Assembly (NCBI GenBank): GCA_012934845.2 | Contig: WNNJ02003230.1 | Coordinates: forward strand, 62,001-126,000 | Reading direction: 5' to 3' | Source: Pomphorhynchus laevis | Lineage: Eukaryota > Acanthocephala > Palaeacanthocephala > Echinorhynchida > Pomphorhynchidae | Length of the DNA stretch: 64,000 bases | Position numbers and translations under genes: made by a program | Notes under the pieces: generated by a model | What the model was told of the DNA's origin: nothing | Seen by the model: only the letters and a program-made list of their open reading frames with translations | The model's database searches: none | Shown here: positions 9,295 through 19,523 of the stretch, piece after piece | How positions within the stretch are numbered: the stretch's first letter is position 1 | Layout: each line of letters opens with the position of its first letter

Positions 9295-11421
9295 ATGCTA
9301 CACAATACGGGGATATTGAAATTGGATTTTCGGAATGCATTTAATTGCGTAAGCCGATCGGCCGTAATTCGAGCAGTCAGAATGCACACACCCCAGATTT
9401 TATTCCTGGTCAGAAGCTGTCACTGTATGATAATGTCACTGCATGATTATGATAGGCTAAGTTGTATAATAGACAGTTATTGTAATACAAAATACTATAA
9501 TCGTACAATAAATGTAAATAATAACAATAGAAAATATACATTAACCATAAACTTCATTAATAAATGTATAGATAACATAAATATAGCCGGACTTTTAAAT
9601 AATTCTAAAAGTAAAGAAATAATAGGGTCAGATTTAAGTAAATATATTCCTAAAATAAGGTATAAACTCCTACCACCATTAGGACGAAAAATTTGTAATT
9701 ATAATAAAGAATTAAAATCAATATGTAACGATAATATTAGAAACATAATGGAAACAGAATGCAATTGTAAAAGTCTTAGTTTTGATAAAATAAATGAACA
9801 TATATGTACCCATAATCTAGAATTAATTGAAAATTGTGAATTAAGAAAGCTGCTATCAAAAGGGTATAAATATAGATTAAATAATAACAACGACAAAAAT
9901 AAAATTTACAATTCGTTATATAATAACTTAAATGATTACTTTAGTAAGCTGATTAATAGTGAAAGCTTGAATATATCTAAGATAAACATTTGGAAAGATT
10001 ATATATTTGATAAAATTAAAAATAAAATGAAAATAACAAACAATTATAAAAGGAAAGATAAAATTAATAAAGATATGTATAAAGAACTTACTAAATTAAA
10101 GGATAACTATATAATAACAACTATTGATAAAGCTAGTAATAACTTTGTCTTCATATGCAAAAAGCTTTATTATGATATACTAATGAAAGAGGTTAATTCT
10201 AATGATTTAAATGTAAATCCAGCATATGAACGTAGTGAGTTGAGTTTAGAAACAATTATTACAAGTCACTGTTCTATAATGGATAAAAAGGGTATAAAGG
10301 TTGAATTAGATAATAAAACTATACCTATATTATATTGGAATCCAAAATTACATAAAAATCCAATAAAACCTAGGTTCATATGTAGTGCGTTTAAATGTAC
10401 ATTAAAACCACTTTCTGTCTATATGAATAAAATACTTAAAGTAATTAAAGCACATTTTAAAAAATATTGCAAGGTAATCGAAATTAATACTGGTATAAAA
10501 CACTATTTCAGTATTAATTCTACAAAAGAATTTTTAGAACAGACAAAAGGAATAAATTTTCAAAATATAAATACATACGATTTTAGTACGCTTTATACAA
10601 ATCTAGATTTAGTAGATATTAAAGAAGCGTTAGTAAAATTAATTAACCTTATATTCGGAAAAAGATATACATATATATGTTATAATAATTATAACGCCTA
10701 TCTAACAAAAATTAAACCATCAAATAAATATAAATATATGGATAAAATTGAATTATTAGAATCCTTAAATATTTTAATAAATCAAAATTATTTAAAAGTA
10801 GGGACATCTATATTTAGACAAATAAAAGGTGTTCCAATGGGTGGTAATAGTAGCCCAATTATAGCTGACTTGTTTTTAAGCTTTATAGAATATGAATTTG
10901 TTCATAACTGTGTAAAAACTAAATCTAAACAATATAAATATATGAAATATATGTTTCGATACATTGATGATATATGTGTATTTAATTCTAATAATTTTTA
11001 TTCAATTAGTGAGCACATTTATCCAGAAAGCCTTATTCTTAACAAAACCAATATTAATGATAAAGAAGGTGTATATCTAGATATGAACATTAAATTAACA
11101 TTAACTAAAACTACTATTAATTTATATCGTAAAGATGACATATTTAAATTTACAAGAAACATATTTTTGCATGAGCATTCATGCATACCATATAATATAA
11201 AATATAATACATTAAATAATGAAATTTTAAGAATTGCAACAATATGTAATGATATTGGCTTTCTTAAAAATCATTTAAATAATTTAATAGATACATATTT
11301 TAAACTAGGTTACTATAAAAATAACATCAAGCAGAAAATAAAATATATAAATCAACACAACAATATAAAGAATAAATTTAAACTCTTAAGTGGCAAATTT
11401 TTATGGATGGATAATAAATAA
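9295..11421 (+). CDS. Naiad-type Penelope-like reverse transcriptase with foreign N-terminal RT piece
   Basis: This open frame of 708 codons carries a nearly intact PLE reverse transcriptase. From about residue 100 it follows the Naiad layout: PPLGRKICNY, a Cys pair (CNCKS) with HICTHNLELIEN.ELR, KGYKYR, then TTIDKASNNFVFICKK, YWNPKLHKNP..RFI (RT2), NTYDFSTLYTNL (RT3), an insertion, QIKGVPMGGNSSPIIADL (RT4), RYIDDICVF with the catalytic Asp pair (RT5), and LYRKDDIFKF. Naiad PLEs normally carry a GIY-YIG nuclease N-terminal to the RT; none is present, so the element looks 5'-truncated. Residues 1-50 (GILKLDFRNAFNCV) resemble motif 3 of a different LINE-type RT, so the start codon belongs to older debris. 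The frame is long and unbroken, which suggests recent insertion, but a functional protein is doubtful without the nuclease. Confidence 0.88.
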   Translation: MLHNTGILKLDFRNAFNCVSRSAVIRAVRMHTPQILFLVRSCHCMIMSLHDYDRLSCIIDSYCNTKYYNRTINVNNNNRKYTLTINFINKCIDNINIAGLLNNSKSKEIIGSDLSKYIPKIRYKLLPPLGRKICNYNKELKSICNDNIRNIMETECNCKSLSFDKINEHICTHNLELIENCELRKLLSKGYKYRLNNNNDKNKIYNSLYNNLNDYFSKLINSESLNISKINIWKDYIFDKIKNKMKITNNYKRKDKINKDMYKELTKLKDNYIITTIDKASNNFVFICKKLYYDILMKEVNSNDLNVNPAYERSELSLETIITSHCSIMDKKGIKVELDNKTIPILYWNPKLHKNPIKPRFICSAFKCTLKPLSVYMNKILKVIKAHFKKYCKVIEINTGIKHYFSINSTKEFLEQTKGINFQNINTYDFSTLYTNLDLVDIKEALVKLINLIFGKRYTYICYNNYNAYLTKIKPSNKYKYMDKIELLESLNILINQNYLKVGTSIFRQIKGVPMGGNSSPIIADLFLSFIEYEFVHNCVKTKSKQYKYMKYMFRYIDDICVFNSNNFYSISEHIYPESLILNKTNINDKEGVYLDMNIKLTLTKTTINLYRKDDIFKFTRNIFLHEHSCIPYNIKYNTLNNEILRIATICNDIGFLKNHLNNLIDTYFKLGYYKNNIKQKIKYINQHNNIKNKFKLLSGKFLWMDNK

Positions 11422-11684
11422 TATACTTTGCATTAGAAACCTGATAGCATAGCAGTTCCTCCTGATGACCTCTAATCCTTATTCTGATACAACGTCTGTT
11501 ATTTATTAGTCAATTCATAAAAATGACTTTTATTTAAAATTTCAATTTTTTATTTTAACTTGATTTAAATTATAAAAAATCTTATAACAATTATTTATCT
11601 AAATATTTAATTATTAAATTTTAATTCTGCATTATTATGTTTTGTTAATTTTATAATTATATTAAATACGTAGACTCAGTTAGC
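11422..11684 (+). mobile_element. 3' tail of the 9.4-kb Naiad element, internally deleted
   Basis: The stop is followed by the tail shared with other copies: ATACTTTGCATTAG, then AAACCTGATAGCATAGCAG, CTCCTGATGACC and an AT-rich end. Compared with the copy at 1-290, about 113 bases holding the hairpin and the first halves of the pseudoknot are missing, so the RNA element described there is broken in this otherwise best-preserved copy. Confidence 0.85.
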
Positions 11685-12077
11685 TGATTTGATTTGTTTA
11701 CTTTCAACTGTTCAATTTGTGCTTATTCAAAATATTGATGCACGGCAGTATCATCTAGTTTACTCTATGATCTTACAAACTCCCACAATGCCAATTAGTG
11801 TATACATAGCCTTAACAGCAAGTGATATTTATTTATATTTCGTATTGAAAATCCACCGATTTGTTGAGACCTATGTATTTCGATTTGATTTGTTTACTTT
11901 CAACTGTTCAATTTGTGCTTATTCAAAATATTGATGCACGGCAGTATCATCTAGTTTACTCTATGATCTTACAAGCTCCCACAATGCCAATTAGTGTATA
12001 CATAGCCTTAACAGCAAGTGATATTTATTTATATTTCGTATTGAAAATCCACCGATTTGTTGAGACCTATGTATTTC
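11685..12077. repeat. 196-bp direct duplication of SPT6 intron sequence
   Basis: GATTTGTTTACTTTCAACTG starts two adjacent, nearly identical copies at 11691 and 11887. Both match the SPT6 intron next to exon 1 (about 4600-4870). The duplicated SPT6 segment therefore suffered a further local tandem duplication. Confidence 0.92.
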
Positions 12078-12244
12078 GATGAAATCATCATCAGCTTCTC
12101 CTATACATTGCACAGAAGACACATCAGCCGGCTTTCCCTCAAGGACAGATTCTTCATCGTCGTCTTTCTCCATCACAACTCGGCGTCGTTTTAGTTTTCG
12201 ACAAATGCCGAGATTTTCTTCTAGCAGATCAAGATCGTCATCAT
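12078..12244 (-). pseudogene. Partial copy of SPT6 first exon
   Basis: The last 55 codons of SPT6 exon 1 are repeated here, from DDDLDLLEENLGI to GEADDDFI, with R to C at the start of the basic patch. Identity stops abruptly at 12244 inside the acidic tract, so the ATG and first 80 codons are absent. The donor GTAATA of the real exon reads GAAATA here, so the exon could not be spliced even if transcribed. It is a dead fragment of a segmental duplication. Confidence 0.93.
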
Positions 12245-12291
12245 TCATAGATAAATCAATATATTACTATATTGTGAAGATTCATGTCTTA

Positions 12292-12560
12292 CACGAGCCG
12301 TTTGACTCGGTATTGCAGAGTATTTTATAAAATACTGGACTTAATTTAGTATTTAGTATTACCTCATCCAGTAGTATCTCTGAGTGGACATCATTAGCAG
12401 TAAGCACACGCTGACTGCGCTTACTGCCTATGATGTCAAATCACGCTGATTGTAGTGTACAGTGATGCTGATTGGATTGAAAGAATCACAGGAGGATAGT
12501 ATTAAACCGACTAATGAAGAATACGGCTCATGACCGACTAATGAATGAATACGGCTCGTG
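12292..12560. mobile_element. TA-flanked MITE with CACGAGCCGT terminal inverted repeats
   Basis: CACGAGCCGT (12292) and ACGGCTCGTG (ending 12560) form perfect inverted ends. Each is flanked by TA, the target duplication of Tc1/mariner-like elements. A second inner copy of the right end (ATACGGCTCATGAC) lies near 12515-12530. The 269-bp body has no coding capacity. Related ends occur at 30783-30796 (ACACGAGCCGTATTG) and near 45210 (CACGAGCCGC). Confidence 0.7.
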
Positions 12561-13314
12561 TAAGCAATGAATCAATTAATGGTACAATATAATATTGTAT
12601 ATTACAATAAGTACATCAGCAAATATATGTTCCCATAATTCCATGACGGAAATACCAAATTTGAGCCACTGCATAGTTTAACGACGACAATCGACGGCAC
12701 TTTGTTAATTTGAATTTTTGATAACTGACCAGAAAATAAAAGTGAATATACCATGACGATATTGAAATATAAAATAGGAAAGATCGCCTCTTATGGAAAA
12801 AGACATGTTTCCAGTGTAATATCACATTCGAGAACGTGATCTACGTAAAAAAAATTCAATTTTAAAGCATGCGTATCCACTGAGAATTTGCTCGCCAATA
12901 ACACACTTAAGAATTTAATAATACAGAAATAGACATTAATGATTGACGCAAAATCATTAGTCTAGCTTTAAGTTTATTTAGACGCGGATGTCGCAAAATT
13001 CGAAAAGAATTACCGTACTTCTTCGATGTCTGAGAGCCTACGGACAACAAGCTATAGAATACAATATATCTATCAACTTTATCCACAAAAGGAAATCCTT
13101 CGATAAAGCAAAGACACAAAGATCAATACGTTCCAAGTGGTAGGGCAAGTACTGTTGCCTATTATATTCGAAATGGGCACTACCACCTTGTCAAAATAAT
13201 AATGCAATCCGTGTAAGTTTCTGCACTCACGAATCAAGTGAGATGAAAATGGCATAAATTTGGGCTAATCCAATAGGAACGCAAAGTAACAATCAAGCTT
13301 ATTAGGATAGGATA
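12561..13314. other. Non-coding stretch, no recognised gene
   Basis: Two short minus-strand open frames (12825-12616 and 13119-12907) have ordinary composition but resemble no protein I know and show no convincing splice context. I leave them uncalled. Confidence 0.4.
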
Positions 13315-13436
13315 ACTCTAGTGTTAAACTGAACTCTAACATTAAACTAAATTCTAGCGTTAAACTGAACTCTAGCGTTAAACTGAACTCTAGCGTTAAA
13401 CTGAACTCTAGCGTTAAAATGAACTCTAGCTTTAAA
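13315..13436. repeat. 18-bp minisatellite GTTAAACTGAACTCTAGC
   Basis: About seven copies, four of them identical. The motif shares the core GAACTCTA with the 14-bp minisatellite at 18.2-19.0 kb. Confidence 0.93.
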
Positions 13437-13483
13437 GTCACCATCTACTAACATACGTTTAGTGAAAATGTAGTTCAAATAAA

Positions 13484-14060
13484 CAATATGCTTTGTATTA
13501 GAATAATAAGGTACACTAGATAATCAAATTTGGTTCTATTACTACATCACGGCAAATGGTCGATATTTCTTTTGAAATTTTATCTCGGACGGAGTCGTGT
13601 CTGATTGACGGTAATCCTCCCGATCTGCATGAGAGTGCGTGGCTCACCGTGATTTCTTCAACACAAGACAATAATAAACAATATACTTTGTATTAGAATA
13701 AGTTACACTAGATAATCAAATTTCATCAGAGGAAATACGTCATTAATATGCGCTTGGCCAAGCTACTATGTTCGAATAATAGGAGACAAAACCTGATAAC
13801 ATAGCAGTTCGTCCGGATGACTTATATTCTTGATCTGATACAACGAAGGATCAGATCAAAAATCGTAAAATTTTTTTTAAAATCGTAAAATTTAAAAAAA
13901 ATTTATAACATCTTATATAATTATTGTTTTTTATAATTATTTATCTTTATTTTTATTTACTCAATTCATAAAAATTGACTTTTATTTAAATTTCGATTTC
14001 AAATTTTAACTTGATATAAGTTATATAAAATCTTATATAAAATCGTTAATTATTTATCAT
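13484..14060 (+). mobile_element. Two stacked Naiad 3' tails
   Basis: ACAATATGCTTTGTATTAGA at 13484 starts a tail that breaks off near 13535. The same phrase restarts at 13678 and continues through the hairpin (AAATACGT), TTGGCC, CTATGTT..AACATAG and TCCGGATGAC to the AT-rich terminus near 14060. About 115 bases of unrelated sequence separate the two starts. Confidence 0.8.
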
Positions 14061-14071
14061 TTAATTATTTA

Positions 14072-14116
14072 TTATTCTATTTTGATTTATCATTATGATA
14101 AATCAAAATAGAATAA
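14072..14116. repeat. Perfect 21-bp fold-back hairpin
   Basis: Arms 14072-14092 and 14096-14116 are exact inverse complements with a 3-base loop. It sits between the Naiad tail and the 443-bp satellite array. Confidence 0.95.
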
Positions 14117-14403
14117 ACCCTATATGTATGGAATTGATATACAATATGGAATTGTATATCATGAAGAAAGGATTCTGTAGCTGGTTTTCAATGCGAAAGT
14201 CACCTCGTGTGACCTAGCAACTATTCGTTACATAAATAAGAATCCATCAAAGGATCACCAGTCCCGATTCCAATCGATCTTCATGATCTCATACGATAAA
14301 ATCTATAATAAGCATGCCAGAGAAGCATCTCGGACAATGCAGTTTCTGGATATCATGATGGAAGGTTTCATATACTGTGTGAAATCTGGTAATCCTGGAT
14401 TCG

Positions 14404-14456
14404 TAGCCTAGCAGTCAAGAGCGCAAGCCAAGTACGGAGAGCGACAGCTCGAATCT
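14404..14456 (+). promoter_or_regulatory. tRNA-like Pol III A and B boxes in the satellite monomer
   Basis: TAGCCTAGCAG (14404-14414) fits the A-box consensus TRGYNNARNNG completely. AGCTCGAATCT (14446-14456) fits 8 of 11 positions of the B box. The 42-base start-to-start spacing equals that of tRNA genes. The same pair recurs 443, 886 and 1329 bases further on. This points to a tRNA-derived SINE origin and possible Pol III transcription. Confidence 0.7.
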
Positions 14457-14501
14457 CGGATAAGTCAAATTTCAAAAGGCGAAGAGTTGGTAGTCAGCCT
14501 T

Positions 14502-14555
14502 CTGACGAGCCCGGGGCTACCAACATGTGGCAAAAAGCGGGCGAAACGAAAACGG
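14502..14555 (+). ncRNA. Hammerhead-ribozyme-like core in the satellite monomer
   Basis: CTGACGA (14502-14508) is followed by GCCCG (14509-14513), a long loop, CGGGC (14538-14542) and GAAA (14543-14546): both conserved strands around a perfect 5-bp stem II. After GAAA comes CGAAAACGGTT, readable as a very short stem III and a GUU cleavage triplet, though with one extra G. Stem I (GCCTT against GTGGC) has a mismatch. A competing fold pairs GTTGGTAG with CTACCAAC across CTGACGA. The type I layout with tiny stem III matches hammerheads of PLEs and retrozymes. Activity is unproven. Confidence 0.5.
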
Positions 14556-16070
14556 TTGTGGCAATGGCGCCGTTAGTAGTCAGGGTGTATGGAATTGGAT
14601 ATCATGAAGGAAGGATTCTGTAGCTGGTTTTCAATGCGAAAGTCACCTCGTGTGACCTAGCAACTATTCGTTACATAAATAAGAATCCATCAAAGGATCA
14701 CCAGTCCCGATTCCAATCGATCTTCATGATCTCATACGATAAAATCTATAATAAGCATGCCAGAGAAGCATCTCGGACAATGCAGTTTCTGGATATCATG
14801 ATGGAAGGTTTCATATACTGTGTGAAATCTGGTAATCCTGGATTCGTAGCCTAGCAGTCAAGAGCGCAAGCCAAGTACGGAGAGCGACAGCTCGAATCTC
14901 GGATAAGTCAAATTTCAAAAGGCGAAGAGTTGGTAGTCAGCCTTCTGACGAGCCCGGGGCTACCAACATGTGGCAAAAAGCGGGCGAAACGAAAACGGTT
15001 GTGGCAATGGCGCCGTTAGTAGTCAGGGTGTATGGAATTGGATATCATGAAGGAAGGATTCTGTAGCTGGTTTTCAATGCGAAAGTCACCTCGTGTGACC
15101 TAGCAACTATTCGTTACATAAATAAGAATCCATCAAAGGATCACCAGTCCCGATTCCAATCGATCTTCATGATCTCAAACGGTAAAATCTATAATAAGCA
15201 TGCCAGAGAAGCATCTCGGACAATGCAGTTTCTGGATATCATGATGGAAGGTTTCATATACTGTGTGAAATCTGGTAATCCTGGATTCGTAGCCTAGCAG
15301 TCAAGAGCGCAAGCCAAGTACGGAGAGCGACAGCTCGAATCTCGGATAAGTCAAATTTCAAAAGGCGAAGAGTTGGTAGTCAGCCTTCTGACGAGCCCGG
15401 GGCTACCAACATGTGGCAAAAAGCGGGCGAAACGAAAACGGTTGTGGCAATGGCGCCGTTAGTAGTCAGGGTGTATGGAATTGGATATCATGAAGGAAGG
15501 ATTCTGTAGCTGGTTTTCAATGCGAAAGTCACCTCGTGTGACCTAGCAACTATTCGTTACATAAATAAGAATCCATCAAAGGATCACCAGTCCCGATTCC
15601 AATCGATCTTCATGATCTCAAACGATAAAATCTATAATAAGCATGCCAGAGAAGCATCTCGGACAATGCAGTTTCTGGATATCATGATGGAAGGTTTCAT
15701 ATACTGTGTGAAATCTGGTAATCCTGGATTCGTAGCCTAGCAGTCAAGAGCGCAAGCCAAGTACGGAGAGCGACAGCTCGAATCTCGGATAAGTCAAATT
15801 TCAAAAGGCGAAGAGTTGGTAGTCAGCCTTCTGACGAGCCCGGGGCTACCAACATGTGGCAAAAAGCGGGCGAAACGAAAACGGTTGTGGCAATGGCGCC
15901 GTTAGTAGTCAGGGTGTATGGAATTGGATATCATGAAGGAAGGATTCTGTAGCTGGTTTTCAATGCGAAAGTCACCTCGTGTGACCTAGCAACTATTCGT
16001 TACATAAATAAGAATCCATCAAAGGATCACCAGTCCCGATTCCAATCGATCTTCATGATCTCATACGATA

Positions 16071-16073
16071 AAA

Positions 16074-16141
<68 letters not shown>
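16071..16141. repeat. TA dinucleotide microsatellite
   Basis: About 35 uninterrupted TA units join the truncated last satellite monomer to the palindrome region. Confidence 0.98.
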
Positions 16142-16144
<3 letters not shown>

Positions 16145-16265
16145 TAGATTATTTATTCAAATCAGCTCCGGGATCCTTTGACGGATACTTGTATATATTA
16201 ATACTCGGATTTTAAGTCAAACCGGAAACACAAAGATATCGTTTTATTCAAGCTTTCGACCAACT

Positions 16266-16639
16266 ATTGTATCAATAGGGAATACGTCTGGAAGGAGTTT
16301 GTCCTCAACAGATATCATGAATAAACTTAAAAGGGGTGATCAAATATCACATAATTTGCTATTCGTTAATTTATTACTTTTAGACAGTAACAAAAAGGCA
16401 GTTTGTTCGATTTTCAAAGCACTCAACATACCGGTTCCTGAAAACATATATATATATATGTTTTCAGGAACCGGTATGTTGAGTGCTTTGAAAATCGAAC
16501 AAACTGCCTTTTTGTTACTGTCTAAAAGTAATAAATTAACGAATAGCAAATTATGTGATATTTGATCACCCCTTTTAAGTTTATTCATGATATCTGTTGA
16601 GGACAAACTCCTTCCTGACGTATTCCCTATTTATACAAT
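16266..16639. repeat. 374-bp near-perfect palindrome
   Basis: The two halves are inverse complements around 16452/16453, where the centre is an alternating AT run between GAAAAC and GTTTTC. Only a few mismatches occur, near the outer ends (ATCAATA against ATAAATA, TCTGG against TCAGG). Because of the symmetry, the same 88-codon open frame appears on both strands, which is an artefact and not a gene pair. It could be a fold-back transposon, a hairpin MITE or a snap-back repair product. Confidence 0.96.
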
Positions 16640-17618
16640 CTTACGTGTGAGTTATTGTTAATAATTTTATTAATTCGATGCTTCAGATGATTCCTTTACA
16701 AAAATCTCGAATCAGAAATATGCGATTATTTCACACGTTTCTCGAATCAACCAAGTTACTAAAAGTAGCAACGGCAAAGAATCTGAGTTCAATGTTGCAT
16801 AATCACGCTCTTTCCAAAGTTTAGCAAGACAGAAATAACAGTAAAATTCGCGATCAGACATTTATCTAGAGAGTCGTTGAGGAACAGAGATCTGACTGTA
16901 AATATCAGTCAGATATCTGATTGTAATAATATAAAATATTACAAATATTGTAATATAATATTATATAATATACAAAGAATAATATAATAAAATAATATAA
17001 TAAACGAATAAATTACGAATAGAGGCAGTAACTACAAACTTTAAACAAAGCTCATAGTAGAAAAATATTTAATTTATTTTAATTTAAATGTAATATTAAT
17101 TAAACAATTTGATTTTTCTTTCAGATAATAATTTTTAAACGAAGATTATAAATATCATTAATTATAATTAAAAATATATTAATGATATTTGATCATTGCT
17201 AACATAATATAAATATAATAATATTATATTATTATAATATTTAATAATATTGTTATTAGCAATAATATCAGTTTGTAATATTATTTTAACGTTATTACAA
17301 ACTTATTTCTTGTCGTATACTAACCTACAATTTTAGTTAAAAATTTGATTTTTCTTTTAGATAACGATTTTTAAATAAAAGAAAACGAAGAGTAAAATTA
17401 AATAAATTAATGATATCATTGATTATTAGTAAAATTGATTATTGCATAATTTGCAAATATTGCTTTAACTCTTAATTATAATAATTACAATAATTCCAAG
17501 TAAATTGAATTTCATTTATAAATATCTGATATGAAACTATTCGATTATACAATTAATTTACAGCTTATAATTAACTTAATGTTTCATAGAATTAAGAAAT
17601 TAAATTTATCCTTTGAAT
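16640..17618. other. AT-rich stretch, nothing recognised
   Basis: The stretch is dominated by ATAATAT-type sequence. No coding similarity or clear element end was found. Confidence 0.5.
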
Positions 17619-17942
17619 ATTATCAAAATAATTGATAATGGGGTAGCTGGGTAGGAAATTGACCGATGCAAACCTCCCTCCAAGTTGTAATGCATCAATG
17701 TCCTCTGCAAATCCTCTTCTACCTTCTGATCAATTCACTAAAGGGTCTGGAAATACTGCCCAGTCAATCTATTCATTTAAGATAGAATGTTTGCCGATAT
17801 AGACGCGGATTTTCTAGAGGAGTTGCAATACATAATGGCATGAAAGAAGATATATAAATGTCATAAGTCAAGTGTTGTTAATCGTTAGTCAATCGTTGTC
17901 CAGCTACTCCATTATCAAAATAATTAATAATAGGGTAGCTGG
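17619..17942. mobile_element. MITE-like unit with direct and inverted GGGTAGCTGG ends
   Basis: ATTATCAAAATAATTGATAA with GGGGTAGCTGG at 17619-17650 is repeated directly at 17911-17942 (two changes). The inverse form CCAGCTACTCCATTATC ends the intervening 250 bases near 17900-17916. The arrangement suits a small terminal-inverted-repeat element plus a partial tandem copy. No coding capacity. Confidence 0.6.
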
Positions 17943-18225
17943 ACAACGATTTGGAGCTGCCTTCAGCCTGCTAAACACAGAAGTCGATATTTATAATCAA
18001 GAGAAGTCGACAATTAATTTGCACCATTAATTTGGCGACTATACTTTAAAGCAAAACCCTCGCGGGGCCAATCACTATCATATAGTGATTATTCTTCAAC
18101 ATATAGTGAACTTTTATCAAATGCATTAGAGCAGGATACAACCCTTAATAAAACTATAAAGAAATAAATAGATAGTTTCTAGTGTATTTTTATATTGAAA
18201 ACGAGAGGAAAGAGATGAACTCTAT

Positions 18226-18975
18226 AATACGAACTTTAAAATAGGCATGCTACAATATAAACTCTACAATATGAACTCTATAATATGAACTCTACAATAT
18301 GAACTCTACAATATGAACGCTACAATATGAACGCTACAATATGAACGCTACAATATGAACGCTACAATATGAACGCTACAATATGAACGCTACAATATGA
18401 ACGCTACAATATAAACTCAACAATATAAACTCTTTAATTATGTACGCTACAATAAGAATTCTGCAAAATGAACTTAACAATATGAACTCTACAATATGAA
18501 CTCCATAATATGAAATCTACAAAATGAACTCTACAATATGAACTCTATAATATGAACTCTACAATGTGAACTCGACAATATGAACGCTACAATTCGAACT
18601 CTACAATATGAACTCTACAATGTGAACTCGACAATATGAACGCTACAATTCGAACTCTACAATATGAACACTATAATATGAACTCTACAATATGAACTCT
18701 ACAATATGAACCCTACAATATGATCTTAACAATATGAATTCTACAATATAAACTCAACAATATGAACTTAACAATATGAATTCTACAATATAAACTCTTT
18801 AATATGTACGCTACAATAAGAATTCTGCAATATGAACTTAACAATAGGAACTCTACAATAGGAACTCTACAATATGAAATCTACAATAAGAATTCTACAA
18901 TGTGAACTCTATAATATTATCTTTACTAGACGAACTACACACTACAATTGGACTTTACAATATAAACTTTATCCT
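18226..18975. repeat. 14-bp minisatellite, consensus GAACTCTACAATAT
   Basis: Some fifty copies with drifting variants (GAACGCTACAATAT in a homogeneous run near 18310-18410, GAACTCTATAATAT, AACTTAACAATATG). Some higher-order repetition is visible near 18550-18660. No coding potential. Confidence 0.95.
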
Positions 18976-19523
18976 CATAGTTGAGATGCTTAAATGGGCT
19001 AATAAAAATATCTTTTTATTTAATTAGTTATTATTTATTTAGTTTTTAAACAGTTTTATTTAGATATTTGGTTATTATTAAAGTTTATTTAGTTATTAAA
19101 TTACATTTTAATTATTAAAAACAAAACATATCATCTTTATATTAGGCGTCAATGAGCTAATAAAAATCTGTTTATTAATTATTAATAATTATTAACTAAT
19201 TAAATTTTCGTTACTTAACGTGACTTACTAAATTGCCACAATTAAAGCACATAAAAATATTAAGAATTTAAAACAGTGTTGGAGAATGAAACTTCAAGGC
19301 CCAAAAATAAAGTTCATACTTAGTCGTAGTTGTTTGATTATGCGTACCAATTCACAGTTAAGCGGAAGTTGTCAAACAAGAGTTGAACGAATAACTATGA
19401 TAGAAACTGTAGAAAATAATTTTAATTAGACACAAAAGTGATAATAATAAAATCAAAATGTCAAAAATATCAGGCACTTTCGAATTAAAAGTGCATTTAG
19501 TCAAATTTTGTGATGACAAACAG
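18976..19523. other. SNX3 3' flank, probable 3'UTR near the stop
   Basis: AT-rich sequence downstream of the SNX3 stop codon. The 3' untranslated region must begin here, but I cannot place the polyadenylation site with confidence. No other feature was found. Confidence 0.4.

Larger units (their letters stand above)
14145..16070 (+). repeat. 443-bp satellite array, SINE-like with ribozyme motif
   Basis: Four full units and one partial unit are arranged head to tail; TATGGAATTGG starts units at 14588, 15031, 15474 and 15917 (period 443). They differ by a few bases only (CATACGATA, CAAACGGTA and CAAACGATA variants), so the array is young. Each full monomer holds tRNA-like A and B boxes and, about 50 bases further, a hammerhead-like core. 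The partial last unit is cut at ATAAAATCTATA and passes into a TA microsatellite. An older copy on the minus strand lies at 27945-27625. The monomer has no long open frame. Its GC content is clearly above that of the flanks. Confidence 0.93.

Noticed and set aside
12616-13119. Two minus-strand short genes
   Set aside because: No similarity, no convincing start or splice context, and lengths expected by chance.
16299-16606. Two convergent identical 88-codon genes
   Set aside because: They are one sequence read twice because the region is a palindrome; no similarity to a known protein.
7357-18975. CRISPR-like arrays
   Set aside because: The repeats at 7.36, 13.3, 14.1 and 18.2 kb are contiguous tandem units without unique spacers, and the genome is eukaryotic.
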